DNA of 64,000 nt from an uncultured Lachnospiraceae bacterium (GCA_910588535.1 CAJUOO010000006.1:1-64000); one strand, 5' to 3'. Shown: positions 43,282-52,416, numbered from the stretch's first letter. Numbers and translations are program-made. The notes: generated from the letters alone by a model not told the origin.

Positions 43282-45060
43282 TTATTTTTCCACTGGCGCT
43301 AATATAGCCATAACCAAATTGCGCTTTTTTTGTGTTCCCGCCACTTTCATATCTGGCGCAAACACACAGTTTTGTGTTGTGTATACAGTGACCGCCTGAT
43401 TGCCAGATACCGCATCACTGAACAGTCTAATCTGACAGTTTCCACTCTGCATCCCCTCCGTCTCAAAAGAGATAGCGACATCTTCATTATTTTTAAGACT
43501 CTGGCAGTCTATTTTATATGCTTTTCCATATCCATTGTCCTGTGTAATCTCCACATATAAACTGACTGGATTTTTCCTTCCATAGGTGGAAATCTTGATC
43601 GCCACTGTAAGGTCTTTATGTTCTAGCATCTTCTCTGTCACTGTAAAATCTTGTTCCACCACAAAACCATCCAAAAGATATCCAGCCAGCTCCATCCCAT
43701 ACGGCGCACTTCCAGAATCCATATATTCCGCCTGATAGCCCTGTTTTTTTAGCTGATAGGTCAGACTAACCTTCTTAATAGAATCAAAGACACTCTTCTC
43801 TGCTCCAGCAAGAGCCTCAAAGCCCACACCCGACGCAAATAGCAAAAGAAACAGAAAAACCGCCACTCCCATCGCTCCCCGAAGCTTGTTCTTATCTTTA
43901 AGCAGATAGCAAACACTCTCCGCCACAGCCAGAGCCATAAATGGTATGATACATAGATAGTATCCCGCCTGATAGCCTCCAATATACCCCTCTAATGTAA
44001 AACGTCCCTTTGTAAGCTGTGTCACCATCATAATCACAAGTCCTATCACCATAGAAGCATAGAAGGCCGTATAACTGCTTCTCTTTCTCTCTCTGGACAT
44101 GTGCTTTATAAACCCTTTTACACATGTTAGAAAAACAAACAAAACTGCAGCCAACATCAGCACAAACAAAAGCCAGCCCTGCCAACCATCTGACAAAAAT
44201 CCTACCTTGGGCTTCCACGCCTCAAGAGAAGCTGTTATATTCATATCTGGCTGTACGCTTCCAAAACTGACATGCAGCAGTATAAGATATACTGCCACAA
44301 CCAAATAGACGGGAACAGTAAAAAGAAACCGATAATTGAAAAGCACACCATGACCTTTATTCCAAATCACATCATAGACAATTATTCCAACAAGCAAGAC
44401 CGTGACAAAGCCTGCCGCTGTCAAGCTGCTCATCGCTGACAGGAAAAATCCTGCCGCCAATAAAATATAAGTTAATCCTCCCCTTTTTCTCTCATAATAA
44501 CGAAGTGCACCAAGCACAAAGATAGACACACCCAGATTGGCGAGATTATTATTGGAAATGCTGGAGCCAAATATGGCAAGCATCGGCAAAGAGGTAGCTG
44601 CCACAGCATAGATCCCATGAACCAAAATAGAGCCTGTACCAAGTCTTGTGCATCCAACATAGAAAATAACGATTATCACAAACCCTGACAGATAGAGATT
44701 TGCCGTTTTCAACCGCTTCTCATCGACATATACAAGCCGCCCTTCCTCTGCTTCTTCTGTGACAATTCCTCCTATCAGATGTAAAAACTTATAATATAAC
44801 GGCGGATTTTCCAGATAACAGACGCGATCTTTGATCCTATACTGACAGATATCACCTTCCAATTCCACTCTTTCTTCACATAAGCCTATCTTCTCAAATT
44901 CTGGAATCAACTTGCCCGGATTTTCCTCCATATAAGCAAGATAAGAAAGATGTGCCTCCTCATTCGGTATATAGCCAAGAGCATCCCTGTAATAGAACAT
45001 CCGAAACAGAAAAAATAAAAATACCAATCCATAGATCGCAAAAATTGCACACTTTCTCAT
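43282..45060 (-). CDS. Polytopic GT-C-like membrane protein (DUF2142/GT39 type)
   Basis: A 592-residue protein; the ATG at 45058-45060 follows the stop of the preceding gene by one base. About 11 membrane helices are present. The early outside loop motif YIPNEEAHLSYLAYM resembles the PDExAHF motif of DUF2142-type GT-C proteins. SISNNNLANLGVSIF is in the usual position of the SxxNDxL motif. Residues about 470-580 form a beta domain (STYGRKNPVSLYVEI) that resembles the C-terminal domains of paralogues 1 and 2. It probably uses a polyprenyl-phosphate sugar made by the adjacent GT2 enzyme. The sugar and acceptor are unknown. Confidence 0.7.
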   Translation of the reverse strand: MRKCAIFAIYGLVFLFFLFRMFYYRDALGYIPNEEAHLSYLAYMEENPGKLIPEFEKIGLCEERVELEGDICQYRIKDRVCYLENPPLYYKFLHLIGGIVTEEAEEGRLVYVDEKRLKTANLYLSGFVIIVIFYVGCTRLGTGSILVHGIYAVAATSLPMLAIFGSSISNNNLANLGVSIFVLGALRYYERKRGGLTYILLAAGFFLSAMSSLTAAGFVTVLLVGIIVYDVIWNKGHGVLFNYRFLFTVPVYLVVAVYLILLHVSFGSVQPDMNITASLEAWKPKVGFLSDGWQGWLLFVLMLAAVLFVFLTCVKGFIKHMSRERKRSSYTAFYASMVIGLVIMMVTQLTKGRFTLEGYIGGYQAGYYLCIIPFMALAVAESVCYLLKDKNKLRGAMGVAVFLFLLLFASGVGFEALAGAEKSVFDSIKKVSLTYQLKKQGYQAEYMDSGSAPYGMELAGYLLDGFVVEQDFTVTEKMLEHKDLTVAIKISTYGRKNPVSLYVEITQDNGYGKAYKIDCQSLKNNEDVAISFETEGMQSGNCQIRLFSDAVSGNQAVTVYTTQNCVFAPDMKVAGTQKKRNLVMAILAPVEK

Positions 45061-45061
45061 A

Positions 45062-45997
45062 TCAGTTCCCCATTTTCTTAAGCTTGAGTAAATTAAGATA
45101 CAACTCAAAAAGCTGCCTGTGCCTCTTCCCCACCACATCCAGAATTACACCACAACTAAGCAGCAACAGTCCCGATACCATCAAAAAACCCGAAACAATT
45201 AAAGTGGGAAATCTGGGCACGACATGCGTCTTAAAATATTCCAGAAGTACAGGGAAAAACATCCCCATGCTCACAAGCATACATACAGCAGACAGTACAC
45301 CAAAAAATACTAAGGGTTTATAGTCCTTAAACAAGACTATAATGGTACGTATCACACGGATGCCATCTTTTATGGTATTCAGCTTCGATATACTTCCTTC
45401 TGGTCTATCCCGGTACTCCACCGGAAGTTCTCTCACACGAAAGTTCTTGTCCAGTGTGTGGATGCTCATCTCTGTCTCAATCTCAAATCCCTTGGATAGC
45501 ACTGGAAAGCTCTTTACAAACTCCCAGCTAAACGCTCGATAACCCGTCATAATATCCCGTATATGACTGTGAAATAAAATATTGATCGCAGAACAGACCA
45601 GACGATTGCCCATATTATGCAATGGTCTGTGATTCACCTGATAATATGTGGCGGAGAGCCTGTCTCCGATCACCATATCCGCTCTGCCGCCAAGAATCTC
45701 ATCCGCCATCTTCTCTGCTGCCTCCGCGGGATATGTGTCATCTCCGTCTGCCATAATATAACAGGCAGCATCAATATCCCGAAACATGCTTCTTATCACA
45801 TTTCCCTTTCCCTGTCGGTATTCCCTGCGAACAATAGCTCCCGCGCGCTTTGCCGCCTCCACTGTCTGATCGGTGGAATTATTATCATAGACGTAGATAA
45901 CTGCCTCTGGCAGTGCTCTTCTAAAATCCTTCACTACCTTTTCAATCGTTCTGCCCTCATTATAACAGGGAAGAAGAACCGCTATTTTATCCCTCAT
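45062..45997 (-). CDS. Polyprenyl-phosphate glycosyltransferase (DPM1-like GT2) with membrane tail
   Basis: A 311-residue protein started at the ATG at 45995-45997. Residues about 3-215 are a GT2 domain (IAVLLPCYNEGRTIEKVV, YDNNSTDQT, MADGDDTYPAEAA, RDIMTGYRAFS, KGFEIETEMSIH). Two membrane helices follow (about 225-250 and 262-285). Proteins of this type load a sugar onto undecaprenyl phosphate for GT-C enzymes, as GacI does for GacL in streptococci. Its gene is next to a GT-C gene, which fits a donor/transferase pair. Confidence 0.85.
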   Translation of the reverse strand: MRDKIAVLLPCYNEGRTIEKVVKDFRRALPEAVIYVYDNNSTDQTVEAAKRAGAIVRREYRQGKGNVIRSMFRDIDAACYIMADGDDTYPAEAAEKMADEILGGRADMVIGDRLSATYYQVNHRPLHNMGNRLVCSAINILFHSHIRDIMTGYRAFSWEFVKSFPVLSKGFEIETEMSIHTLDKNFRVRELPVEYRDRPEGSISKLNTIKDGIRVIRTIIVLFKDYKPLVFFGVLSAVCMLVSMGMFFPVLLEYFKTHVVPRFPTLIVSGFLMVSGLLLLSCGVILDVVGKRHRQLFELYLNLLKLKKMGN

Positions 45998-46015
45998 CCA
46001 TTCTCCCCAAAGCAC

Positions 46016-46876
46016 CTAGACAGAACCTTTTTCCATCTCATTCTTCATATATTCCGCAATCGCCTTCTGCCAGTCCGCCGCCACATAGCCACAGGTCAGC
46101 TTAAGCATATAATTATCAAGAACAGAATATGCCGGGCGCTTTGCCGGGGCATTAAATTCTTCCGTCGTTATTCTTTTCACCCTCGTGTTCTTTCCCGCCA
46201 ACATAAAGATCTCCTCTGCAAAATCCGCCCAGCTGCAGATTCCCTCGCATGTTCCGTGAAATAAACCATAATTCTCTGTCCAGATAAGGGCATCTATTAT
46301 CCTCGCAAGCTCCGCTGCACTGGTAGGACTGCCAAATTGATCCTTGACAACACCTACCTCATCTCTCGTCTCCGACAGCCGAAGCATAGTCCGAACAAAA
46401 TTCTTGCCATCCCCATACAGCCATGCCGTGCGCACTATAAAATAATTCTCTGCAAACTGCTCCACAAAGCGCTCGCCGGCAAGCTTTGTCTTTCCATACA
46501 TTCCCTGAGGATCTGGCTTGTCAAACTCCGTATATGGTGTACTGGCATCACCGGCAAACACATAATCCGTAGAAATATGCATAAACTTTGCTCCTGTCTC
46601 TCTCGTGGCAATGCTTATATTCCTTGGCCCAATCGCATTGATGCGGTATGCACTGTCCACCTCCGTCTCACATGCATCCACTCCCGTGTGAGCCGCACAG
46701 TTAATGACCGCATATGGCTTAACCTCACGCACCAGTGCCAGAGTCTTGTCAATATCCGTAATATCCAGCTCTTTCACATCTGTATTTACAATCTCAATAT
46801 CTGTGCGATTCTCATACATTTGATTGATTGCCCTTCCGAGCTGTCCATTGCATCCAGTCACTATTATTTTCTTCAT
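46016..46876 (-). CDS. rmlD: dTDP-4-dehydrorhamnose reductase
   Basis: A 286-residue SDR enzyme that makes dTDP-L-rhamnose. It shows VTGCNGQLGRAINQM, NCAAHTGVDACE, STDYVFAGD, the catalytic YGKTKLAGE, and RTAWLYGDGKNF. It is the first gene of the 17-gene minus-strand polysaccharide run; rmlB, A and C come later in the same run. Confidence 0.95.
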   Translation of the reverse strand: MKKIIVTGCNGQLGRAINQMYENRTDIEIVNTDVKELDITDIDKTLALVREVKPYAVINCAAHTGVDACETEVDSAYRINAIGPRNISIATRETGAKFMHISTDYVFAGDASTPYTEFDKPDPQGMYGKTKLAGERFVEQFAENYFIVRTAWLYGDGKNFVRTMLRLSETRDEVGVVKDQFGSPTSAAELARIIDALIWTENYGLFHGTCEGICSWADFAEEIFMLAGKNTRVKRITTEEFNAPAKRPAYSVLDNYMLKLTCGYVAADWQKAIAEYMKNEMEKGSV

Positions 46877-47202
46877 TCAACTATCCCTCACTTCTTTCTA
46901 TTCTCTTCGCTTATTTTACACAAAATTCCAGTTCGTCGCAAGCCATTTATCCTCTTCTTAATTCTCCTCCCCCTTCTCTTCCTCACATCCTAAGATCCAA
47001 AGCTATAACTTTATCTATATTTCTCGATAACTTAAACATCACATTACAACTACCTTTGTACTAAATACTATCAATATTACTCTTTCCTAAAATATAATAG
47101 ATTATAGCATACCTACTCACTTTTTTAAAGCTTCTTATCCATATTTTCCCTTTCTGTGCTTTGACTTACATGATAGAGCTATACAATCATACTTGCGCAG
47201 GG
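46877..47202. other. Upstream region of the polysaccharide locus
   Basis: No gene is seen. A possible minus-strand promoter has TATAAT (complement of 47101-47106) with a weak TTTAAA 17 bp upstream (47124-47129). This would give a leader of about 220 nt before rmlD. Confidence 0.4.
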
Positions 47203-47313
47203 TATGTGCAGCTTTCGCTGCTAATTTCCCTACGCGCCCTTGCGCAATCGAGTACCGTGCCGAACATGTGCAGCTTTCGTTGCATATCTCCTCCACGTGC
47301 CCATGGCGCGCAA
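47203..47313. repeat. Two diverged direct copies of a GC-rich hairpin repeat
   Basis: Copy A (47203-47245) and copy B (47265-47313) share ATGTGCAGCTTTCG, then TGC, a TCC stretch, and ACGYGCCC followed by TGCGC/GGCGC. The GCAGC-TTTCG-YTGC part can form a small hairpin. A third copy, inverted, lies at 63512-63553. All copies sit next to a terminator. Confidence 0.55.
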
Positions 47314-47320
47314 ATAAAAA

Positions 47321-47350
47321 GAGCGGCGAATCTCTCGGATTCCGCCGCTC
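47321..47350 (-). terminator. Terminator of the esterase/Lpl-type transporter operon
   Basis: GAGCGGCGAATC and GGATTCCGCCGCTC form a stem at 47321-47350, with one bulge. On the minus strand it is followed by TTTTTATTTG. It lies 12 bp past the stop at 47362. Confidence 0.85.
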
Positions 47351-47361
47351 CTATCATAGTT

Positions 47362-48456
47362 CTATTTTTTTACCCATCTGTCCAGAAAACCAGCTAACTG
47401 TCCTTTATGGAAACAATGTCCGCCCTCCTGCACATCATGGAGGATACAATCCTGCGCGTCAAACAATTGATAGGCGCGCTTCATAATTTCAAGTTGCTCA
47501 TATACATTTTCAAGCCCCCGCTCTCCATTAAGATGATCTGCGCGGCAGGATTGAATCATGACTGGTCTTGGCGCCAGCAGCGCTCCTATATCCCCCATAT
47601 CCACATGCCTCCAAAGCCCCGGCACATAGTTACAGCTACAATTTCCATTTAATGTGAGAAGAGAGTCCTTGTATCCATAAAAATATCCGCTTATCACTGC
47701 ATAAGAAATTCTGTCCTCCAAAGCTGCCAGCCACAGTGTCTGCATACCGCCTCCTGAAAAACCGAGGCAGCCTATCTCCTTTGTGTCCCACTCCCCGCGC
47801 TCACATATGTAATCTATCAGTCTCATAAGATCCCAGACACACATTCCTATCACTGTCTGACCAAGAGACTGTGCCATGCGGGAAAGCTCATTGCAGGTGC
47901 TGCCAAGAAACTGATCCTCCCTGTCTCCCTGCAGAGTCGCCTCCCTGCGCTCCCCGAAACCGCGGCTGTCATTGCACAGTGCCACATAACCAAGCTTTGC
48001 AAGCTGCAGGCCATAATCATAATTGAACTGTTCAATTCTATCCTTCACGGCAGGAATTTGTGCCATTCCTGCCACTGCATACTTTCCGCCTCCCATATGT
48101 CCCGGAGGTGCAAGCACGCACTTTTTCTTCTGTTCTTTCTCTGCCAAAGAGGCAGTGGGCGGGATAAGGATATAGACAGGCATCCACACATCAGGCTCAA
48201 CCTGAATGAGAACCTTCTCTCTGATAATTCCATCCTCGATCTCCACCCTCTCCTCAAGCACTGGCTGAAGCGGGCAGGTTTCCATATATGACAGCCCCAA
48301 AAGCTCGGACAACACTGTTCTTACATGAGATTTCCACACCAGATATTCTTCTTTGGTATTTGCCATAAAAGCATCCTGCCTGCCAAAACGGTCAAACTGC
48401 TTTTTTAAATGGTTAAGACAGGTATAATATTCCTTAATCTTAATTGTCCGCTCCAC
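47362..48456 (-). CDS. Alpha/beta hydrolase, probable acetyl-sugar esterase (Abhydrolase_7-like)
   Basis: A 364-residue protein without a signal peptide. It has PGHMGGGKYAVAG near residue 118, NDSRGFGERRE, the nucleophile elbow GFSGGG with Ser234, PRPVMIQSCRADHLN with a possible catalytic Asp, and His347 (EGGHCFH). The layout matches cytoplasmic dienelactone-hydrolase/acetyl-xylan-esterase-like proteins. It starts 3 bp after the solute-binding protein gene, so it belongs to the transporter operon and probably removes ester groups from imported oligosaccharides. The substrate is not known. Confidence 0.75.
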   Translation of the reverse strand: MERTIKIKEYYTCLNHLKKQFDRFGRQDAFMANTKEEYLVWKSHVRTVLSELLGLSYMETCPLQPVLEERVEIEDGIIREKVLIQVEPDVWMPVYILIPPTASLAEKEQKKKCVLAPPGHMGGGKYAVAGMAQIPAVKDRIEQFNYDYGLQLAKLGYVALCNDSRGFGERREATLQGDREDQFLGSTCNELSRMAQSLGQTVIGMCVWDLMRLIDYICERGEWDTKEIGCLGFSGGGMQTLWLAALEDRISYAVISGYFYGYKDSLLTLNGNCSCNYVPGLWRHVDMGDIGALLAPRPVMIQSCRADHLNGERGLENVYEQLEIMKRAYQLFDAQDCILHDVQEGGHCFHKGQLAGFLDRWVKK

Positions 48457-48459
48457 GCT

Positions 48460-50082
48460 TTACTTATAAGCCTCCATAAATCTGTCATACTGAGCCTGCT
48501 TGATGGTTATCAGCTCCTCAATATTCATATTCTTTAAGGTTGACAGATAGTTGTCAAAGGTTGACATATCATTGACACCGGAGATAAATGCCACATTCAT
48601 CTGCTCTACATAAGTCTGTATATCCACCAGATACTGGCTCAGCACACTTGCTTCTTCATCCGTCGCATATACATTCGGGAAAGGTGCCTTAATATATTTC
48701 TCTATCTCCTTATCTACCTCAACATGCCATTTTGCCAAAAGAACATCTGTCGCTGGAACACTCTGCTGAGATGGCATACATGGCGCATTAATACCTAATT
48801 GCTGATACCACACAGTGTCCTCACTACATCTTGGAAGATATTCTCTGCTTCCATCTGCTGCTTCTGTATATGTGACATCTTTAAGTCCCCACACGTACAG
48901 GTCCTGACATTCCTCACCCATAATATAATCAAGGAATTTTACTGCAAGATCCACATTGCCGGAATTCTTTGTTACTCCGAAAATTCCAGAAACTGGATTT
49001 CTTCCTACATAGTTGCCCTCATACTCGCCGGAAATAGGTGCCACGCCCTTAAATATAGGTGTTGTCCCATCATAATCTGCAAACTGTGCGCTGTATAAGG
49101 TTGACATCTGCCAGCTAAAATCAAAGGTAACACCTGTGATATCCTGTGCACAGCGGGAAGTGATCTGATCTCTATTCAGAGAAGTATACTCCATCTCCAA
49201 AAGTCCCTCATCATATAAGCTCTTTAAGAACTCAAGATACTTCTTATAATTTTCAGACTCATAATATGCATAGTGCACAGTTCCATTGTCATCTGCATAA
49301 AAACCGCTGACCAGATCCAGTCCAAAAGCTGGTCCAAACAGATAAGGAAGATACGCGGAAGTCACACTCATCGGAATCTCATCTGATGCATCCCCATTTC
49401 CATTCATATCATTATCACGGAAAGCACGCAACATTGTCACAAATTCATCCAGTGTCTTTGGCTCCTCCATATTTAACTTCTCAAGCCATCTCACATTGAT
49501 CATCATACATGGCTGATAATTATTTGTCACAACTGTCTGTGGCACATAATAGATATGGCCATCTGTAGCCGTGAGTGCTGCCTTGATCTCTGGATTCTCG
49601 TCCAAAAACTTCTTATAATTTGGCATAGAATCGAAATGCTCATCCAACGCGACAAACATGCCCGATTTAATGTAGGACATATTTGGATCTTGGTCAGGGA
49701 GCAGAACGATGTCTTGCAGATCTGTTCCAGCCGCTAACATTGGGCTTACTGTATCAGCATAGATAGTCGGATCAATTAGGTTCCAATCGATCGTGACATT
49801 GGCTCTGCTCTGAATCTCATCCAAAATCTGTGCATCCTTGCTTAAATCCACAGTAGAATACCATGAATTCATGGCAAGCATACTAACCTTTGCCCCCTCT
49901 TCCTCTGTGACAGGAGCCGCCCCCGTATAAGTGCTCGCATTTGACGCAGCAGAAGTGGTTCCAGCATTTTTGCTGGTAGTTGTACCATTGTTAGAAGCAT
50001 CGTTTCCTGCACAGCCCGCCAGCGATGTCGCTGTAAGAACTGCTGTCATGGCAAGTGCCATTACCTTTTTTGTCATTCTCAT
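48460..50082 (-). CDS. Lipoprotein solute-binding protein of an Lpl-type sugar ABC transporter
   Basis: A 540-residue protein with a lipoprotein signal: MRMTKKVMALAMTAVLTATS then LAGC at 20-23. A Ser/Thr/Asn linker follows. Length and features (KVSMLAMNSWYS, EIQSRANVTIDWNLI, ATDGHIYYVPQ) fit the large LplA/YtcQ-type carbohydrate-binding proteins (family 1). GGAGG lies upstream of the ATG. It stands downstream of two permease genes of the matching type. No ATPase gene is present, as is usual for this group, which shares an MsmX-like ATPase. Confidence 0.9.
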   Translation of the reverse strand: MRMTKKVMALAMTAVLTATSLAGCAGNDASNNGTTTSKNAGTTSAASNASTYTGAAPVTEEEGAKVSMLAMNSWYSTVDLSKDAQILDEIQSRANVTIDWNLIDPTIYADTVSPMLAAGTDLQDIVLLPDQDPNMSYIKSGMFVALDEHFDSMPNYKKFLDENPEIKAALTATDGHIYYVPQTVVTNNYQPCMMINVRWLEKLNMEEPKTLDEFVTMLRAFRDNDMNGNGDASDEIPMSVTSAYLPYLFGPAFGLDLVSGFYADDNGTVHYAYYESENYKKYLEFLKSLYDEGLLEMEYTSLNRDQITSRCAQDITGVTFDFSWQMSTLYSAQFADYDGTTPIFKGVAPISGEYEGNYVGRNPVSGIFGVTKNSGNVDLAVKFLDYIMGEECQDLYVWGLKDVTYTEAADGSREYLPRCSEDTVWYQQLGINAPCMPSQQSVPATDVLLAKWHVEVDKEIEKYIKAPFPNVYATDEEASVLSQYLVDIQTYVEQMNVAFISGVNDMSTFDNYLSTLKNMNIEELITIKQAQYDRFMEAYK

Positions 50083-50111
50083 AGTAAATCCTCCTCATTA
50101 TTTAATTACTT

Positions 50112-51023
50112 CTATTCCTTCACGGCGCCGAGCATGGTCCCTTTTACCAGATATTTCTGGACAAATGGACAGATACATAAGATCGGCACTGTGGAAAGGA
50201 CAATACATACATAGCGAATCTTCAGCGTGGACTGTGCCGCCGCTGCCGCCGCCGTAGTTCCAGATGCCTGTATAATTTCTGTGGAAGCGATAATTAAGAT
50301 ACGCCTCAGAAATACCTGCAACGGCTGAAGTTCACTTTTTCCAAGATAAAGCATAGCGTTAAAGAAATCATTGTACCTCGCCACCGCATAGTAGAGTGTA
50401 AGCACTGCTAACGTGGGCTTCACCAAAGGCACAGCGATCTTTGCCATAATATAAAAATCATTCGCTCCCTCTAAAGCCGCATTTTCAAACAAATCCTCCG
50501 GTATAGCTTCCATCGCCGAGCGGCATATCATCACGTTATACGCACTCAAAAGCGTAGGGATTATCATAGCCCATCTTGAATTGTAAAAACCAAGCCCTGT
50601 CACCACCATATAAGTGGGAATTAAGCCTCCGGAAAAATACATGGTAAATGCCAACAAAAAATTCATTTTCTTTCGAAGGAAAAACTGCTTTCTGGACAGC
50701 GGATATGCCGCCAGACAAGTAAAGACCACATTAAATAACGTCCCGACAATTGTGTATAAAAATGTATTTCCGTAGGATATCCAGAGCTGCTTGTAACGGA
50801 TCACCATATGATATGCTTCCAAATCCCAGCCCTTCGGCAAAAACATTACCTCTCCTTTTGCCACTGCCATCCCATCACTGAACGATATACTGATTACGTA
50901 GATAAATGGATACAAGGTAATGCATACAGCAAAGGCCACCAAAATCCACACAACAATATCAAATATCTTATCTCCTATGCCCTCATTTTTAAATTCTACA
51001 AATACGCTTTTTTTCTCTCTCAT
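50112..51023 (-). CDS. Sugar ABC transporter permease (YtcP/LplC type)
   Basis: A 303-residue protein with six membrane helices. The ATPase-contact EAA motif is visible: EAIPEDLFENAALEGANDFY followed by IAVPLVKPTLAVL. The N-terminal ISISFSDGMAVAKGEVMFLPKG-type segment is typical of YtcP. It pairs with the LplB-type permease 12 bp upstream. Confidence 0.9.
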   Translation of the reverse strand: MREKKSVFVEFKNEGIGDKIFDIVVWILVAFAVCITLYPFIYVISISFSDGMAVAKGEVMFLPKGWDLEAYHMVIRYKQLWISYGNTFLYTIVGTLFNVVFTCLAAYPLSRKQFFLRKKMNFLLAFTMYFSGGLIPTYMVVTGLGFYNSRWAMIIPTLLSAYNVMICRSAMEAIPEDLFENAALEGANDFYIMAKIAVPLVKPTLAVLTLYYAVARYNDFFNAMLYLGKSELQPLQVFLRRILIIASTEIIQASGTTAAAAAAQSTLKIRYVCIVLSTVPILCICPFVQKYLVKGTMLGAVKE

Positions 51024-51035
51024 CTTTGTACCTCC

Positions 51036-51998
51036 CTACCATAAGGATGAACCGCTAAGCTTACGGCTAAGCCAATTCGAGGTACATACCAAAGTAAAGC
51101 CCACCACAGAATTAAATAAGCCTACTGCTGTCGCATAGCTATAATTTTTATTCTCAATACCTTGTCTGTACACATATGTAGAGATAACATCACCAGTCTC
51201 ATACACAGCCGTGTTATACATAAGATAAACCTTCTCAAATCCAACACTTAAGATATTGCCCAGTGACATAATCAGCAGAAGAAGGATTGTAGGCTTAATC
51301 ATTGGAAGCACCAGATGCCATACCTGCTGGCATTTTGAAGCACCGTCCATCTTCATCGCCTCATATAGATCTGGTGATATTCCCATAATTGCAGCCACAA
51401 ATATTATAGAGTTAAAACCAAAGCTCTGCCAAGATCCAGATATTACATACAGCCTTCGAAACCATGAAGGATCACTCATAAAATTAACTGGTTTTCCGCC
51501 AAGCTTTACAATTATCTGGTTAATAATTCCTGTGGATGGCGACAGGAAGTTCGTCATCATACCTACAACTACCACAGTGGAAATAAAATAAGGCAGATAC
51601 GTGATCACCTGCGCACTGCGCTGTATTATTTTATTTCGAAGCTGTGTGATACAAATGGCAAATATAATTGGAATTGGAAAGCCAAAAATCAGGGAATAAA
51701 AGGATAGCAAAAACGTATTGCGGATCAGCTTCCATGCAAAAACTGAATGGAAAAACTGCTGAAACCATTTTAGTCCCACCCACTCTCCTGAGTAGATTCC
51801 AGTAAGACCTCTTCCCGGAATAAAATTTTGAAATGCCATAACAAGTCCCGTCATCGGAAGATAACTAAAAATCAAATAATATAGCAGTACAGGAAAAAAC
51901 ATCAGCATCAGATATTTATCTCTTCGCAGATTCTTCATTAAAAGACGCTTCCTTTCCTCCTTAGAAAGCTTCACTGCTCTCGCTCCATTTGAACTCAT
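51036..51998 (-). CDS. Sugar ABC transporter permease (LplB type)
   Basis: A 320-residue protein with six helices. It has YLMLMFFPVLLYYLIFSYLP, AFQNFIPGRG, and the EAA motif EAMKMDGASKCQQVWHLVLP. It is the first gene of the operon LplB-LplC-LplA-esterase. A YesN-type regulator is encoded 2.2 kb away on the opposite strand. Confidence 0.9.
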   Translation of the reverse strand: MSSNGARAVKLSKEERKRLLMKNLRRDKYLMLMFFPVLLYYLIFSYLPMTGLVMAFQNFIPGRGLTGIYSGEWVGLKWFQQFFHSVFAWKLIRNTFLLSFYSLIFGFPIPIIFAICITQLRNKIIQRSAQVITYLPYFISTVVVVGMMTNFLSPSTGIINQIIVKLGGKPVNFMSDPSWFRRLYVISGSWQSFGFNSIIFVAAIMGISPDLYEAMKMDGASKCQQVWHLVLPMIKPTILLLLIMSLGNILSVGFEKVYLMYNTAVYETGDVISTYVYRQGIENKNYSYATAVGLFNSVVGFTLVCTSNWLSRKLSGSSLW

Positions 51999-52207
51999 CT
52001 TTTTCGACTCACTCCTTTGTTCTTGATAAATCTATGGTAACATTTTGATGTTTTCTACGAAAGATTCATTTTTTTCAACGTTCATTTTGTGCACATTGAC
52101 GTTTTTCAATGGTTTACTTAAGGAAGCAAGAAGGGCTGCTCTTGTGAATCTCTCCTAAAACATTCTATAAATCACATATAGATAAAGGATTCCTCTTCAA
52201 AAAAATC
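51999..52207. promoter_or_regulatory. Divergent region between the Lpl-type operon and leuA, with ACGTT direct repeats
   Basis: AACGTT (52078-52083) and GACGTT (52099-52104) lie in the same orientation 21 bp apart, close to two helical turns. The flanks are also alike (TTCAACGTT and TTGACGTT). This is a possible AraC-family site for the sugar transporter operon. No convincing -10/-35 pair for that operon was found. Confidence 0.35.
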
Positions 52208-52236
52208 TTGCGGTTTTTGGACAATAATGATATAAT
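52208..52236 (+). promoter_or_regulatory. Promoter of leuA
   Basis: TTGCGG (52208-52213) and TATAAT (52231-52236) are 17 bp apart. It implies a leader of about 175 nt before the leuA start. Confidence 0.65.
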
Positions 52237-52242
52237 CAGAGG

Positions 52243-52416
52243 AAAATTAGAAAAACTGGTGTAGCCAGTTGGAAAGAGGTAGATAAGGATGGGGCTCGAA
52301 TAGACAATGCCATATTATTTATCGTTAAGAGGTACAGCGTGATATACCGACTATCCAGCGCCTTTTAAGGCTTTTAGGTATCTAGCAGGAAGATTGATAA
52401 GAATAGGAGGAATATC
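52243..52416 (+). promoter_or_regulatory. Possible structured leader / leader peptide of leuA
   Basis: The leader contains the hairpin ACTGG-TGTAG-CCAGT, a short frame MPYYLSLRGTA (ATG at 52309) with two Leu TTA codons, the hairpin GGTA-N8-TACC overlapping its end, and GCCTT/AAGGC followed by TTTT. A leader-peptide attenuator responding to leucine is possible. No T-box consensus is seen. Confidence 0.35.

Noticed and set aside
47203..47313. Two GC-rich repeats considered as a CRISPR array
   Set aside because: Only two diverged units about 20 bp apart, no regular spacers and no cas genes in the window.
48020..48040. TTGAAC-T-GTTCAA palindrome considered as another choline-regulon site
   Set aside because: Arms are in the opposite order with one-base spacing, and it lies inside the esterase coding sequence.
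52243..52416. leuA leader considered as a T-box riboswitch
   Set aside because: The conserved T-box sequence and a specifier stem are not seen.
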